Part shown: one piece after another, positions 1-7,691 of the stretch
Position numbering within the stretch: the stretch's first letter is position 1
Layout of the letters: each line of letters opens with the position of its first letter
Source: Bacteroidales bacterium
GTDB lineage: Bacteria > Bacteroidota > Bacteroidia > Bacteroidales > B18-G4
Reading direction: 5' to 3'
DNA: 32,148 bases
Assembly (NCBI GenBank): GCA_018401355.1
Contig: JAGYLD010000024.1
Coordinates: 1 to 32,148 of the forward strand
Translations under genes and position numbers: made by a program
The notes under the pieces: generated by a model
Told to the model about the DNA's origin: nothing
The model's input: the letters and a program-made list of their open reading frames with translations, nothing else
Database searches by the model: none

Positions 1-211
1 AGGAGTTCTGAGATTCCGCCGCCCTTTTCAAGGGCTGGAGGCCCAATAAAAACTCACTTCAATGGCAATAAAAACACCAAAAAAGTGGAATATTTCTAAA
101 AAAATGATACTAAGTAAATAGAAAGACCATAATCCCTGATGAGAAATTAAGAACCCTTAAGAAATTTTTTAATATCGGCGGTGATCCTGAAGTGAGATGT
201 GTTATGACTAC
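1..211. other. Non-coding left edge with repeat copy 1
   Basis: No credible gene is seen here. Positions 21-44 hold a 15-base hairpin (GCCCTT, loop TTC, AAGGGC at 21-35) running into TGGAGGCCC. Read on the minus strand, this is one copy of the GCCTCCAGC-type repeat also found at 22269-22303 and 32044-32063. Near 150-170 is a weak AT-rich inverted repeat (TTAAG/CTTAA) followed by a T run, which is too short to call a terminator. The guanylyltransferase gene coming from the right ends at 212, so this stretch is its downstream region. Confidence 0.6.
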
Positions 212-1306
212 CTAAACGTACTTTTCCCCTTTTTCTATTTTTACATCACTGACGATCTGGCGGATGTTTTGCTCATCCGCCTTTTTGCAAATAAGGAGGG
301 TGCCTTCTTCCTCCACGATGATAAATTCTTCCAGTCCCTGAACCACAACCAGCTTATCCTTGGGGACATTGATGATACAGTTGTTGGTATTATACAGCAT
401 CACATTTTTACCGATCACGGCATTGCCTTTATCATCTTTAGACCGGATATCATACAACGAGCCCCAGGTTCCGAGGTCGGACCATCCGAAATCGCTGGCC
501 CGCACATAAACGTTTTCGGCTTTTTCCATAACGCCATAGTCAATGGAAATATTCCTGCAAATAGAATAGGTTTTTTCAATAAAGGATTCTTCCTCAGGCG
601 TGTTATAAAGATCTTCACCCTCTTTGAACAGGGCATCCACATCTTCCAGGTGCACCTCAAAAGCCTTCATGATACTCTTCAATGACCAGATGAAGATCCC
701 GGAGTTCCAAAGAAAATCACCACTTTTAAGAAAGGTTTCCGCAAGCTCCAGATTTGGCTTTTCAGTGAATGTCTTCACTTTTCTGATCATATTGTCATCA
801 GAGTAAACCGATCCTTCTTCAAACTGAATATATCCATAACCTGTATCCGGACGACTTGGCTTGATGCCCAGGGTCATCAGCCAGTTATTCTCAGCCACGG
901 CTTTCAGTGCGGAATTAATATTTCTTACAAATTCATCTTCCTTTAGAATGATATGATCTGAAGGAGCAACGACAATACATGCATCCGGGGTTTTCTGTTT
1001 GATCCTGTAATTGGCATATGCAATACAAGGTGCTGTATTTCTTCTCATGGGTTCACAAAGGATCTGCTCCTCCCTGAACCCCTCAAGCTGATCCATGATC
1101 AGCTCTTTGTAAATACCATTGGTGACAATGTAGATATTTTCTGCCGGACAAACCCGCTTCATCCTGTCAAAAGTCTGCTGTATCAATGTCCTTCCTGTCC
1201 CCAAAATATCAATGAACTGCTTTGGATGAGATGTCCTGCTCATAGGCCAGAACCTGGCACCAATACCGCCTGCCATTATTACGCAAAAGTTGTTTTTTTC
1301 CTGCAT
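212..1306 (-). CDS. manC: Mannose-1-phosphate guanylyltransferase
   Basis: Makes GDP-mannose from GTP and mannose 1-phosphate in the cytoplasm, the precursor of mannose, fucose and related sugars in surface glycans. The 364-residue product opens with the nucleotidyltransferase signature GGIGARFWPMSR (residues 13-24) and the conserved Lys29 of the HPKQF segment. It also has the sugar-binding FTEKP and WNSGIF motifs found in this family. The length fits the short, single-domain form without the C-terminal isomerase domain of bifunctional AlgA/ManC proteins. The ATG at 1306 lies only 24 bases after the stop of the sprT-like gene, so it is probably the last gene of a leftward three-gene operon. 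The family call is firm; strict specificity for mannose over other hexose 1-phosphates is inferred from similarity. Confidence 0.93.
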   Translation of the reverse strand: MQEKNNFCVIMAGGIGARFWPMSRTSHPKQFIDILGTGRTLIQQTFDRMKRVCPAENIYIVTNGIYKELIMDQLEGFREEQILCEPMRRNTAPCIAYANYRIKQKTPDACIVVAPSDHIILKEDEFVRNINSALKAVAENNWLMTLGIKPSRPDTGYGYIQFEEGSVYSDDNMIRKVKTFTEKPNLELAETFLKSGDFLWNSGIFIWSLKSIMKAFEVHLEDVDALFKEGEDLYNTPEEESFIEKTYSICRNISIDYGVMEKAENVYVRASDFGWSDLGTWGSLYDIRSKDDKGNAVIGKNVMLYNTNNCIINVPKDKLVVVQGLEEFIIVEEEGTLLICKKADEQNIRQIVSDVKIEKGEKYV

Positions 1307-1330
1307 AAGTTGCTATGTTTTAATGATTAT

Positions 1331-1948
1331 TTATTCATTTTCCATTGTATAAGGTTTAACCTCCGCCAGTGCATTAACAAGATACACCTTTTTATCATTA
1401 TAGCTCATGCAACGGTACCTTGTCCTGATTTTACCCATTTTCCGGAAGATCCTTCCTGATTTTATCACAAAATAACCATTTTCCGGAATATCTTCCAGGA
1501 AAACCGTGGGCTTGTCATCATATGCTTTTAACACTTTATGCAAATTGCGGTCTGCAACACTTGATGCTTTAGGATTCCTGAAATAAGCCAACAGAGCTTT
1601 TTGTATGTCATCAGGGAACAACTGCTCCTCAATAAAAGGCATCATCAATTCCGTGTAAGCCATTTTCCATTCATTCCCATGAGGTTTTACACGATTCCTG
1701 TAATTTATCCATACATAAACATGGGCAATTTCATGAATCAGGGTAATAAGAAAAGCAAACTTATTAAGGTCGTTGTTAACAGACACTCTTCTGGCACCTC
1801 CATTCACAGGTGGTCGGAAGTCCCCCAGCTTTGATGACCTGCCTCTGGCAATTTTAAGATGCACTTTATACTCCTGTAGCAATCCGATGACCATTTCAAC
1901 AGAATCACGGGGAAGATATCTGGAAAGTATTGCAGAATAATCAGCCAT
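1331..1948 (-). CDS. SprT-like zinc metalloprotease-family protein
   Basis: A 205-residue SprT-like domain protein. The zinc motif HEIAH is at residues 72-76 and a likely third ligand, His90, lies in KPHGNEWK, the arrangement typical of the SprT/Spartan domain. In eukaryotes Spartan cleaves DNA-protein crosslinks; the role of the bacterial homologues is not well settled, so protease activity here is inferred from the motif only. No signal peptide is seen, so it should be cytoplasmic. Its first 8 bases overlap the end of the small lipoprotein gene (1941-2126), and the guanylyltransferase gene follows 24 bases downstream. That suggests one transcript but no obvious common function. Confidence 0.85.
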   Translation of the reverse strand: MADYSAILSRYLPRDSVEMVIGLLQEYKVHLKIARGRSSKLGDFRPPVNGGARRVSVNNDLNKFAFLITLIHEIAHVYVWINYRNRVKPHGNEWKMAYTELMMPFIEEQLFPDDIQKALLAYFRNPKASSVADRNLHKVLKAYDDKPTVFLEDIPENGYFVIKSGRIFRKMGKIRTRYRCMSYNDKKVYLVNALAEVKPYTMENE

Positions 1949-2126
1949 AATAATAAATATGCTCGGGTATATGCTTTAACTCCATACTCCATCTGGGACA
2001 ATCGCAGTTTCTTCTTTTCGGTTTTCTTCTGTGGTTGTATCGTGTTGACGAGCAAGCCGAGCATATAAATATGGCAATGAATACACCTATTATAAAAGAG
2101 CCTCTATTTATTTTTATCGCAAACAT
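1941..2126 (-). CDS. Small lipoprotein with C-x-C-PRWS motif
   Basis: A 61-residue product not assignable to a named family. It begins with a short basic segment (K5, R8), then a hydrophobic stretch (about residues 10-22) and a lipobox-like ICSAC with Cys25 as the likely lipidated residue. A very basic middle (NHRRKPKRRN) follows, then a Cys-Asp-Cys-Pro-Arg-Trp-Ser motif (residues 41-47). This looks like a secreted lipoprotein anchored in the inner or outer membrane. The start ATG at 2126 lies about 55 bases downstream of a TAtaTTTG promoter element, and the 3' end overlaps the sprT-like gene by 8 bases, which supports it being a real gene. Function unknown. Confidence 0.68.
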   Translation of the reverse strand: MFAIKINRGSFIIGVFIAIFICSACSSTRYNHRRKPKRRNCDCPRWSMELKHIPEHIYYYG

Positions 2127-2180
2127 CTATTGTTTATTATTCAGGACATAGAAGAAGGTACTATTAAAACAAATCTTCAA

Positions 2181-2188
2181 CAAATATA
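2181..2188 (-). promoter_or_regulatory. Putative -7 element for lipoprotein-sprT-manC operon
   Basis: Read on the minus strand the sequence is TATATTTG, a full match to the Bacteroidota -7 consensus TAnnTTTG, about 55 bases before the lipoprotein start. No convincing TTTG -33 element is seen at the usual spacing, so the call is tentative. Confidence 0.4.
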
Positions 2189-2270
2189 ATGAAAATAAGC
2201 CGTTTTTATTGTGGCTGACACCCATATGTCATTTCGAAAAGCAAAAGAGAACAGCTCATAAATGCTTCTG

Positions 2271-2302
2271 TTGGATTCGTTATCAAAATATGATTAACTT
2301 AG
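2271..2302 (+). promoter_or_regulatory. Putative promoter of the mla-cvpA operon
   Basis: TTG at 2271-2273, a 21-base spacer, then TAACTTAG at 2295-2302, one base off the Bacteroidota -7 consensus TAnnTTTG. It ends about 19 bases before the permease ATG at 2322. The rest of the gap 2127-2321 contains no gene that I can support. Confidence 0.4.
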
Positions 2303-2321
2303 CGTTTAAATACGGCAGGGA

Positions 2322-3056
2322 ATGATCATGCTTTTTGGAAAATATTTTTTGTTGATGCGGGATGTGATCCAGAGGCCACAAAAATGGCGATTTTTCTGGA
2401 AACAGCTTTTTACAGAGTTCTATAGCCTTGGCGTAGAATCCCTGGGTATCGTTGCCATTATATCGGTATTTATGGGGGCTGTTCTTGCTTTACAAACCGC
2501 CTTTAACATTGATACCCCATTGGTACCTATGACCATGGTTGGTTTTACAACACGTCAGGGTATAGTTCTGGAATTTTCACCCACCATTATTTCATTGATT
2601 CTTGCAGGAAAAGTTGGATCACGCATAGCCTCTGAAATAGGCACTATGAAGGTTACGGAACAAATTGATGCCCTTGAGATCATGGGCATCAACTCTGCTA
2701 ACTTCCTGATCCTGCCCAAAATATCTGCCGCCATTATTATTAATCCTTTTCTGATCATCATCAGCATGTTCCTTGGAATTTTTGGCGGATGGCTTGCCTG
2801 TGTGACCACCAACCTTGTCACATCCCATGATTATATCATAGGAATACGATCCTGGTTTGATCCCTATTCCATTACCTACGCCCTCACAAAAACAGTGGTT
2901 TTTGCCTACATCATTGCCTCAGTTTCTGCTTTTTATGGATATATCACCAAAGGAGGCGCCCTGGATGTTGGAAGTGCAAGCACCAAAGCCGTGGTACAAT
3001 CCTCTATCCTGATTATTATTTTTAACCTTATCCTCACTCAATTATTACTGACATGA
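2322..3056 (+). CDS. mlaE: MlaE/YrbE-family ABC transporter permease
   Basis: Integral inner-membrane permease of an Mla-type lipid transporter, which moves phospholipid between inner membrane and periplasm. The 244-residue length is typical. An N-terminal amphipathic segment is followed by about five hydrophobic segments, and the family hallmark EIGTMKVTEQIDAL lies near residues 104-118, in the loop that contacts the ATPase. The stop overlaps the start of the ATPase gene by 4 bases (ATGA), indicating translational coupling. A second ATG two codons downstream (2328) could also be the start. No MlaD-type substrate-binding (MCE) gene is present in the window, so it must lie elsewhere or be absent. 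The orthology to E. coli mlaE is at family level. Confidence 0.9.
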   Translation: MIMLFGKYFLLMRDVIQRPQKWRFFWKQLFTEFYSLGVESLGIVAIISVFMGAVLALQTAFNIDTPLVPMTMVGFTTRQGIVLEFSPTIISLILAGKVGSRIASEIGTMKVTEQIDALEIMGINSANFLILPKISAAIIINPFLIIISMFLGIFGGWLACVTTNLVTSHDYIIGIRSWFDPYSITYALTKTVVFAYIIASVSAFYGYITKGGALDVGSASTKAVVQSSILIIIFNLILTQLLLT

Positions 3057-3799
3057 TAGAAGCCAGGCACATAGATAAATCTTTCGGGGAAAATAAGGTC
3101 CTGGATGATGTCTCTTTCCTTTTTGAAGAAGGGAAAAACAATCTGATCATAGGTCAAAGCGGATCGGGAAAAACGGTCTTTATGAAATGTCTTGTGGGTT
3201 TATACAATATTGATCAGGGAGAAGTTGACTATGATGGAAGGGTCTTCTCCAGGATGAAAACAAAAGAGCGAAAGAAACTCCGTCAGGAAATGGGTATGCT
3301 TTTCCAGGGCGGGGCACTATTTGACTATATGACGGTCGAGCAAAACGTTATGTTCCCACTGAACCTTTTAACCAAACAAAGCTCGGCCGAAAAACTCGAC
3401 AGGGTGAATTTTTGCCTTGACCGGGTAAACCTCAATAAGGCAAATAATCTCATGCCATCAGAACTAAGTGGCGGCATGACAAAAAGGGTTGCCATTGCCA
3501 GGGCCATAGCCATGAATCCCAAATACCTCTTCTGCGATGAACCCAACTCCGGGCTGGATCCCAAAACAGCAGGACTTATCGACGAACTGATCAGTGAAAT
3601 AACAAAGGAATTTCAAATAACCACGATCGTGAATACCCATGATATGAATTCTGTTCTGAACATTGGAGATAAGGTTGCGTACATTGCCAATGGGAAAGTC
3701 TGGTGGGGTGGCTCTAAAGAGGAAATACTCAGTTCAGACAATAAAAAACTCAACGAATTCATTTTTGCAACAGAATTAACCCGAAGACTAAAAAAATGA
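3053..3799 (+). CDS. mlaF: Mla-type ABC transporter ATP-binding protein
   Basis: Cytoplasmic ATPase that would power the permease encoded just upstream. In the 248-residue product the Walker A motif is GQSGSGKT (34-41), the Q-loop lies in MLFQGGALFD (about 82-91), the signature is LSGGM (138-142), Walker B with the catalytic Glu is YLFCDEP (158-164), and the switch His is in the NTHDM segment. The FQGGALFD form of the Q-loop is typical of the MlaF/MKL subfamily. The gene starts within the permease stop and its own stop overlaps the CvpA-family start by 4 bases (ATGA), so the three genes form a tightly coupled unit. Confidence 0.92.
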   Translation: MIEARHIDKSFGENKVLDDVSFLFEEGKNNLIIGQSGSGKTVFMKCLVGLYNIDQGEVDYDGRVFSRMKTKERKKLRQEMGMLFQGGALFDYMTVEQNVMFPLNLLTKQSSAEKLDRVNFCLDRVNLNKANNLMPSELSGGMTKRVAIARAIAMNPKYLFCDEPNSGLDPKTAGLIDELISEITKEFQITTIVNTHDMNSVLNIGDKVAYIANGKVWWGGSKEEILSSDNKKLNEFIFATELTRRLKK

Positions 3800-4317
3800 A
3801 CATACTTGACATTATTCTCATCATTCCCATTCTCTGGTTCCTTTACCGGGGTTTCACCAAAGGCTTTATCATTGAACTTGCATCTCTTATTGCTTTGATA
3901 GGAGGAATATGGGCAGCCATACATTTCTCCTATTTTGCCGGAGATTTCCTTGGAAGAAACTTCGACATCAATGAAAAATACCTGGGCATCATCGCTTTCA
4001 TCGTCACATTTCTTCTCGTAGTGTTTGCAGTGATCCTCGTTGGCAGGATACTGGAGAAATTCATCAATGTCATTGCGCTTGGTTTTCTCAATAAGCTGGC
4101 CGGAGCCATTTTTGGCATTCTCAAGGCAGCCTTTATCCTGAGTATTATCATTTTTATCATCAATTCTTTTGATCCGGGCCAGACAGTCATTACCCCTAAA
4201 ATGAGGTCAGGATCACTGCTTTACAAGCGTGTAGAACCATTGTTTCCAATGCTTATTCCAAAGCTCAAAATGGAAAAGTGGAATGATATGAAAGATGATG
4301 CGGAAGAGATAATATGA
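3796..4317 (+). CDS. CvpA family membrane protein
   Basis: A 173-residue protein of the CvpA (colicin V production) family, an inner-membrane protein with four predicted transmembrane segments (about residues 4-20, 25-50, 65-90 and 100-122) and a short charged C-terminal tail. The opening segment NILDIILIIPILWFLYRGFT with a Gly-rich second helix is typical. The E. coli homologue affects colicin V export and envelope homeostasis; the molecular function is unknown. Its coupling to an Mla-type transporter suggests an envelope role, which is inference. The gene ends at 4317, directly abutting the convergent pgk stop at 4318 with no intergenic base. Confidence 0.83.
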   Translation: MNILDIILIIPILWFLYRGFTKGFIIELASLIALIGGIWAAIHFSYFAGDFLGRNFDINEKYLGIIAFIVTFLLVVFAVILVGRILEKFINVIALGFLNKLAGAIFGILKAAFILSIIIFIINSFDPGQTVITPKMRSGSLLYKRVEPLFPMLIPKLKMEKWNDMKDDAEEII

Positions 4318-5508
4318 TTATCCCACTATGGCTTTCACGCCAGGAAGCTCTTTCCCTTCAATGTACTCGAGCATGGCTCCGCCTCCTGTAGACACATAAC
4401 TAACCTGATCGGCAAGGTTGTATTTGTTGATGGCTGCCACCGAATCTCCACCTCCAATCAAGCTGAAAGCGCCATTTTTTGTTGCTTTGGCAACAGCTTC
4501 AGCAATGCATTTGGTGCCTTCTTCAAAATTACCGAACTCAAAAACGCCCATGGGTCCATTCCAAAGGAGGGTTTTTGATTTACTGATCATTTCATCGTAC
4601 ATCCTGACTGTTTCAGGACCGATATCAAGTCCCATCCATCCATCCGGCACTTCAGATGCAGGCACTGTTTTCCTGTCAGCATCGTTGTTAAAGGAATCCG
4701 CGGCAAGTGTATCCACCGGTATCAAAAGGTTTACACCCATATCCCTGGCTTTTATCATGGTCTTACGTGCAATATCGAGAAGGTCCTCTTCTACCAGCGA
4801 ATTACCAACCTGACCCCCTTTGGCTTTGATAAAAGTAAACATCATACCACCCCCGATGATCAGGTTGTCAACCTTATCCAGGAGATTTCTGATGATCTCA
4901 ATCTTTCCTGAAACCTTGGCCCCTCCGAGAATCGCAGTAAAGGGCCTCTTGACATCTTCTAAAACCTTGTTGATATTTTCAATTTCATTGCCCATGATAT
5001 ATCCGAAGATTTTATCCTTCGGAAAAAATTTGGCTATGACTGCTGTGGACGCATGGGCCCTGTGTGCGGTACCAAATGCATCATTCACGTATACATCACC
5101 GAGCTTTGAAAGTTCAGAAGCAAAAGCCTCGTCCCCTTTCTTCTCCTCGTCATGGAACCGCAGGTTTTCAAGGAGCAAGACATCACCTTCTTTCAAAGAA
5201 TCAGCCTTCGAAGTGGCAGGTTCACCTATGCAATCGATTGCAAATTTTACTTTGCGTCCAAGCTTTTCACTAAGGTAGGTAGTCAGGTGTTTCAAAGAAA
5301 ACTTCTCTTCCGGTCCGCTTTTTGGTCTTCCCAGATGCGACATCAGGATGACTGCACCACCTTCGTTAAGGATCTTGCGTATTGTTGGCAATGCCGCATC
5401 AATCCTGGTTGTGTCCGTAATCTCGTATCTATCATTCAGGGGCACATTAAAATCAACCCTGATGAGTGCCTTTTTGCCTTTAAAATTGTAATTATCGATT
5501 GTTTTCAT
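4318..5508 (-). CDS. pgk: Phosphoglycerate kinase
   Basis: Glycolytic enzyme converting 1,3-bisphosphoglycerate and ADP to 3-phosphoglycerate and ATP in the cytoplasm. The 396-residue length is normal. The N-terminal RVDFNVP substrate motif, the SHLGRPK segment, the [12 protein letters not shown] loop, [10 protein letters not shown] and the nucleotide-binding GGGDSVAA near the C terminus are all intact. A TAACTTTG promoter element lies about 30 bases upstream and a perfect 18-base palindrome sits just behind it, so the gene probably has its own regulated promoter. It is monocistronic here and divergent from the aminotransferase gene. Confidence 0.97.
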   Translation of the reverse strand: MKTIDNYNFKGKKALIRVDFNVPLNDRYEITDTTRIDAALPTIRKILNEGGAVILMSHLGRPKSGPEEKFSLKHLTTYLSEKLGRKVKFAIDCIGEPATSKADSLKEGDVLLLENLRFHDEEKKGDEAFASELSKLGDVYVNDAFGTAHRAHASTAVIAKFFPKDKIFGYIMGNEIENINKVLEDVKRPFTAILGGAKVSGKIEIIRNLLDKVDNLIIGGGMMFTFIKAKGGQVGNSLVEEDLLDIARKTMIKARDMGVNLLIPVDTLAADSFNNDADRKTVPASEVPDGWMGLDIGPETVRMYDEMISKSKTLLWNGPMGVFEFGNFEEGTKCIAEAVAKATKNGAFSLIGGGDSVAAINKYNLADQVSYVSTGGGAMLEYIEGKELPGVKAIVG

Positions 5509-5540
5509 ATTATTTGTTTGAATTTCAGACGTTGACCATA

Positions 5541-5548
5541 CAAAGTTA
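5541..5548 (-). promoter_or_regulatory. Putative -7 element of pgk
   Basis: Minus-strand TAACTTTG, a perfect match to the Bacteroidota -7 consensus, about 32 bases before the pgk start codon at 5508. The expected -33 region falls inside the palindrome at 5563-5580. Confidence 0.5.
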
Positions 5549-5562
5549 TCATTTTGGCCTTA

Positions 5563-5580
5563 AAAATCCGGCCGGATTTT
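5563..5580. repeat. Perfect 18-base palindrome, possible operator
   Basis: AAAATCCGGCCGGATTTT is perfectly self-complementary with no loop, which suits a dimeric DNA-binding protein better than an RNA hairpin. It covers the -33 position of the pgk promoter and lies 88 bases before the divergent aminotransferase start at 5668, so it could control both genes. Confidence 0.5.
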
Positions 5581-5667
5581 CATAGTTTATAAAAATTAAA
5601 TACTTTTAGCTTCCCGACAAAAGTTTATGATTTTGATATACCAAACCTGTAAAAACTTAACTATTTG

Positions 5668-6828
5668 ATGGAATATACAAATTCGAAAGAAATTGGTTCA
5701 AAGCTTCCCAAGATTGAAACTTCTATTTTTGCAGTGATGTCAAAGGAAGCGGCAAATCATGACGCCATAAACCTCTCACAGGGATTCCCGGATTTCGAGG
5801 TGTCAGCGGAACTCATCAACCGTATCCACTTTTACATGAAAAAAGGCTACAATCAGTATGCTCCGATGCCCGGGGTAAAGATCCTGAGAGAGCGTATATC
5901 CGATAAAACAGCTTGTCTTCATGGCGCCTATTATCATCCTGAAAAGGAAATCAATATTGTGGCAGGAGCTACGGAAGGGATTTTTGCAGCCATCATTTCC
6001 ACCATCAAGAAAGGGGATGAGGTAATCATTTTTGAGCCGGCGTACGATAGTTACGCGCCCAATGTGACACTCTGTGGTGGTATTGTAAAAAATATTCCAT
6101 TGACTTTCCCAGATTACAGGATTCCCTGGGAAGAAGTTCGCAGGACAGTCAGCCCTTCCACCAGGATGATCATCCTCAATTCACCACATAATCCTTCAGG
6201 AAGCGTGTTGTATGAGGAAGACATCCGTCAACTGCAGGAAATCACCAAAAACACCAACATCCTGATCCTGAGCGATGAAGTATATGAACACCTGATCTTT
6301 GACGGATTGCCTCATTTAAGTCTTAGCCGGTATCCGGATCTGGCAGGAAGGAGTTTTGTGATCGGTTCGTTTGGAAAAACCTATCATGCTACCGGATGGA
6401 AAATGGGTTATGTACTTGCTCCGGAACCTATGATGAAAGAGTTCAGGAAGTCACATCAGTTTATTGTCTTTACATGCAACACACCAATTCAATATGCCAT
6501 TGCTGACTTCCTGTCAGACAAAAGTACATTCCTGAACCTGGGAACCTTTTATCAGCAAAAGCGGGACTATTTCCTTCGCAAGCTGAGCAGCTCACGCTTT
6601 AAGGTCATCCCATCTCACGGAACATATTTTCAATTACTTGATTACCGTGATATTTCTGAAATGAGTGACCAGGAATTTTCAATGCAGCTCATCCAGGATC
6701 ACAGGATCGCATCCATACCAGTTTCTCCGTTTTATGAAAAAGCCCCGGATTATAAGGTCCTCCGTTTTTGTTTTGCCAAGAAAGAAGAAACATTAGATAA
6801 AGCCGCCAATATTTTATGCAAGATCTGA
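5668..6828 (+). CDS. PLP-dependent class I/II aminotransferase, methionine/glutamine type
   Basis: Pyridoxal-phosphate aminotransferase of fold type I, 386 residues, cytoplasmic. The SQGFPDF opening motif, the NSPHNPSG loop, the SDEVYEHL aspartate that binds the cofactor, and Lys237 in SFGKTYHATGWK, which forms the Schiff base, are all visible. It resembles the YbdL methionine aminotransferase and kynurenine/glutamine transaminase K group. The following gene overlaps it by 13 bases and encodes an omega-amidase-like nitrilase. Together they fit the glutamine transaminase-omega-amidase route, in which keto acids such as the methionine precursor are re-aminated and the alpha-keto amide is hydrolysed. 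I prefer the ATG at 5668 to the TTG one codon upstream. Confidence 0.88.
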   Translation: MEYTNSKEIGSKLPKIETSIFAVMSKEAANHDAINLSQGFPDFEVSAELINRIHFYMKKGYNQYAPMPGVKILRERISDKTACLHGAYYHPEKEINIVAGATEGIFAAIISTIKKGDEVIIFEPAYDSYAPNVTLCGGIVKNIPLTFPDYRIPWEEVRRTVSPSTRMIILNSPHNPSGSVLYEEDIRQLQEITKNTNILILSDEVYEHLIFDGLPHLSLSRYPDLAGRSFVIGSFGKTYHATGWKMGYVLAPEPMMKEFRKSHQFIVFTCNTPIQYAIADFLSDKSTFLNLGTFYQQKRDYFLRKLSSSRFKVIPSHGTYFQLLDYRDISEMSDQEFSMQLIQDHRIASIPVSPFYEKAPDYKVLRFCFAKKEETLDKAANILCKI

Positions 6829-7610
6829 AAATCACATTGATACAAACATCACTGGCATGGAAAGATAAGGACAACAACCTTCATATGCTGGAGGACAAGA
6901 TCATGTCATACAAAGAAAGCACCGACATATTTATCCTGCCAGAAATGTTTAACACCGGATTTATCATACATCCCGAAGAAGTAGCTGAGCCCTGGGACGG
7001 CCCAACTTTTCAATGGATGAAATTGATTGCCAGTCATAAAGGTTGTGCCGTTACCGGAAGTATCATCGTGGAAGACAAAGGCAAATATTATAACAGGCTT
7101 TACTGGGTAACGCCAGATGGTTTATACAGGATATACGACAAGAGACATCTGTTCAGGATGGGAAACGAACATGAGCGTTTTTCCATGGGAAAATCAAGGG
7201 TAGTGATTGATTATAAAGGATGGAAAATAATGCCTTTAATATGTTATGATCTCCGTTTTCCTGTATGGAGCAAGAACAGGTTTCAATTCAACAAGTATGA
7301 ATACGACCTGTTGATTTATGTAGCCAACTGGCCTTCTATACGCTCTGATGTATGGAAATCCCTTCTTGTGGCAAGGTCTATTGAAAACCTTGCCTATGTT
7401 GCAGGTATCAACAGGGTAGGAGCAGATGGCAACGGTGTCGAACATACCGGAGATTCAGGTATCATCGAGCCATCAGGAAACCCCTTGCTATTATTGCCAC
7501 CAGACGAGGAGTTGATGGTTACCTTGCCATTGTCTTATCATGCACTGCAGCAATGGAGGGAAAAGTTGAATGCCGGACTCGACTGGGATGATTTCTCTGT
7601 GGCATATTGA
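6816..7610 (+). CDS. Nitrilase-superfamily amidohydrolase, probable omega-amidase
   Basis: Carbon-nitrogen hydrolase of 264 residues, cytoplasmic. The nitrilase catalytic triad is clear: Glu43 in LPEMFNTGF, Lys109 in YDKRHLF and Cys143 in LICYDLRFP. The YDKRHLFRMG and CYDLRFPVW segments match the YafV/Nit2 omega-amidase group, which hydrolyses alpha-ketoglutaramate and alpha-ketosuccinamate. The start ATG lies inside the end of the aminotransferase gene (13-base overlap, different frame), strongly implying a coupled operon and a shared pathway of transamination followed by amide hydrolysis, possibly in methionine salvage. The exact substrate is inferred from context. Confidence 0.87.
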   Translation: MQDLKITLIQTSLAWKDKDNNLHMLEDKIMSYKESTDIFILPEMFNTGFIIHPEEVAEPWDGPTFQWMKLIASHKGCAVTGSIIVEDKGKYYNRLYWVTPDGLYRIYDKRHLFRMGNEHERFSMGKSRVVIDYKGWKIMPLICYDLRFPVWSKNRFQFNKYEYDLLIYVANWPSIRSDVWKSLLVARSIENLAYVAGINRVGADGNGVEHTGDSGIIEPSGNPLLLLPPDEELMVTLPLSYHALQQWREKLNAGLDWDDFSVAY

Positions 7611-7655
7611 CTTTAACAATTATCGCACTAATATTTGCGTTTTTTAGTAACTTAT

Positions 7656-7670
7656 CTGCTAAATTAGCAG
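7656..7670. repeat. Inverted repeat in the trkA leader
   Basis: CTGCTAA-A-TTAGCAG is a perfect 7-base inverted repeat with a single central base, 21 bases upstream of the trkA start codon. The A-rich tract that follows excludes a rightward terminator. It could be an operator or a leader hairpin. The 81-base gap between the amidase and trkA holds nothing else recognisable. Confidence 0.4.
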
Positions 7671-7691
7671 CGAGAAAAAAGTAATAAAGAA

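Noticed and set aside
197-685. 162-codon open frame on the + strand inside manC
   Set aside because: It lies antisense to a clear nucleotidyltransferase gene with all motifs, and its translation has no recognisable domain.
4820-5278. Long open frame on the + strand opposite pgk
   Set aside because: Antisense shadow of a highly conserved gene; the protein is Ser-rich with no family features.
7656-7670. Rho-independent terminator after the amidase gene
   Set aside because: The hairpin is followed by an A-rich tract, not a T run, on the + strand, so it is listed only as an inverted repeat.
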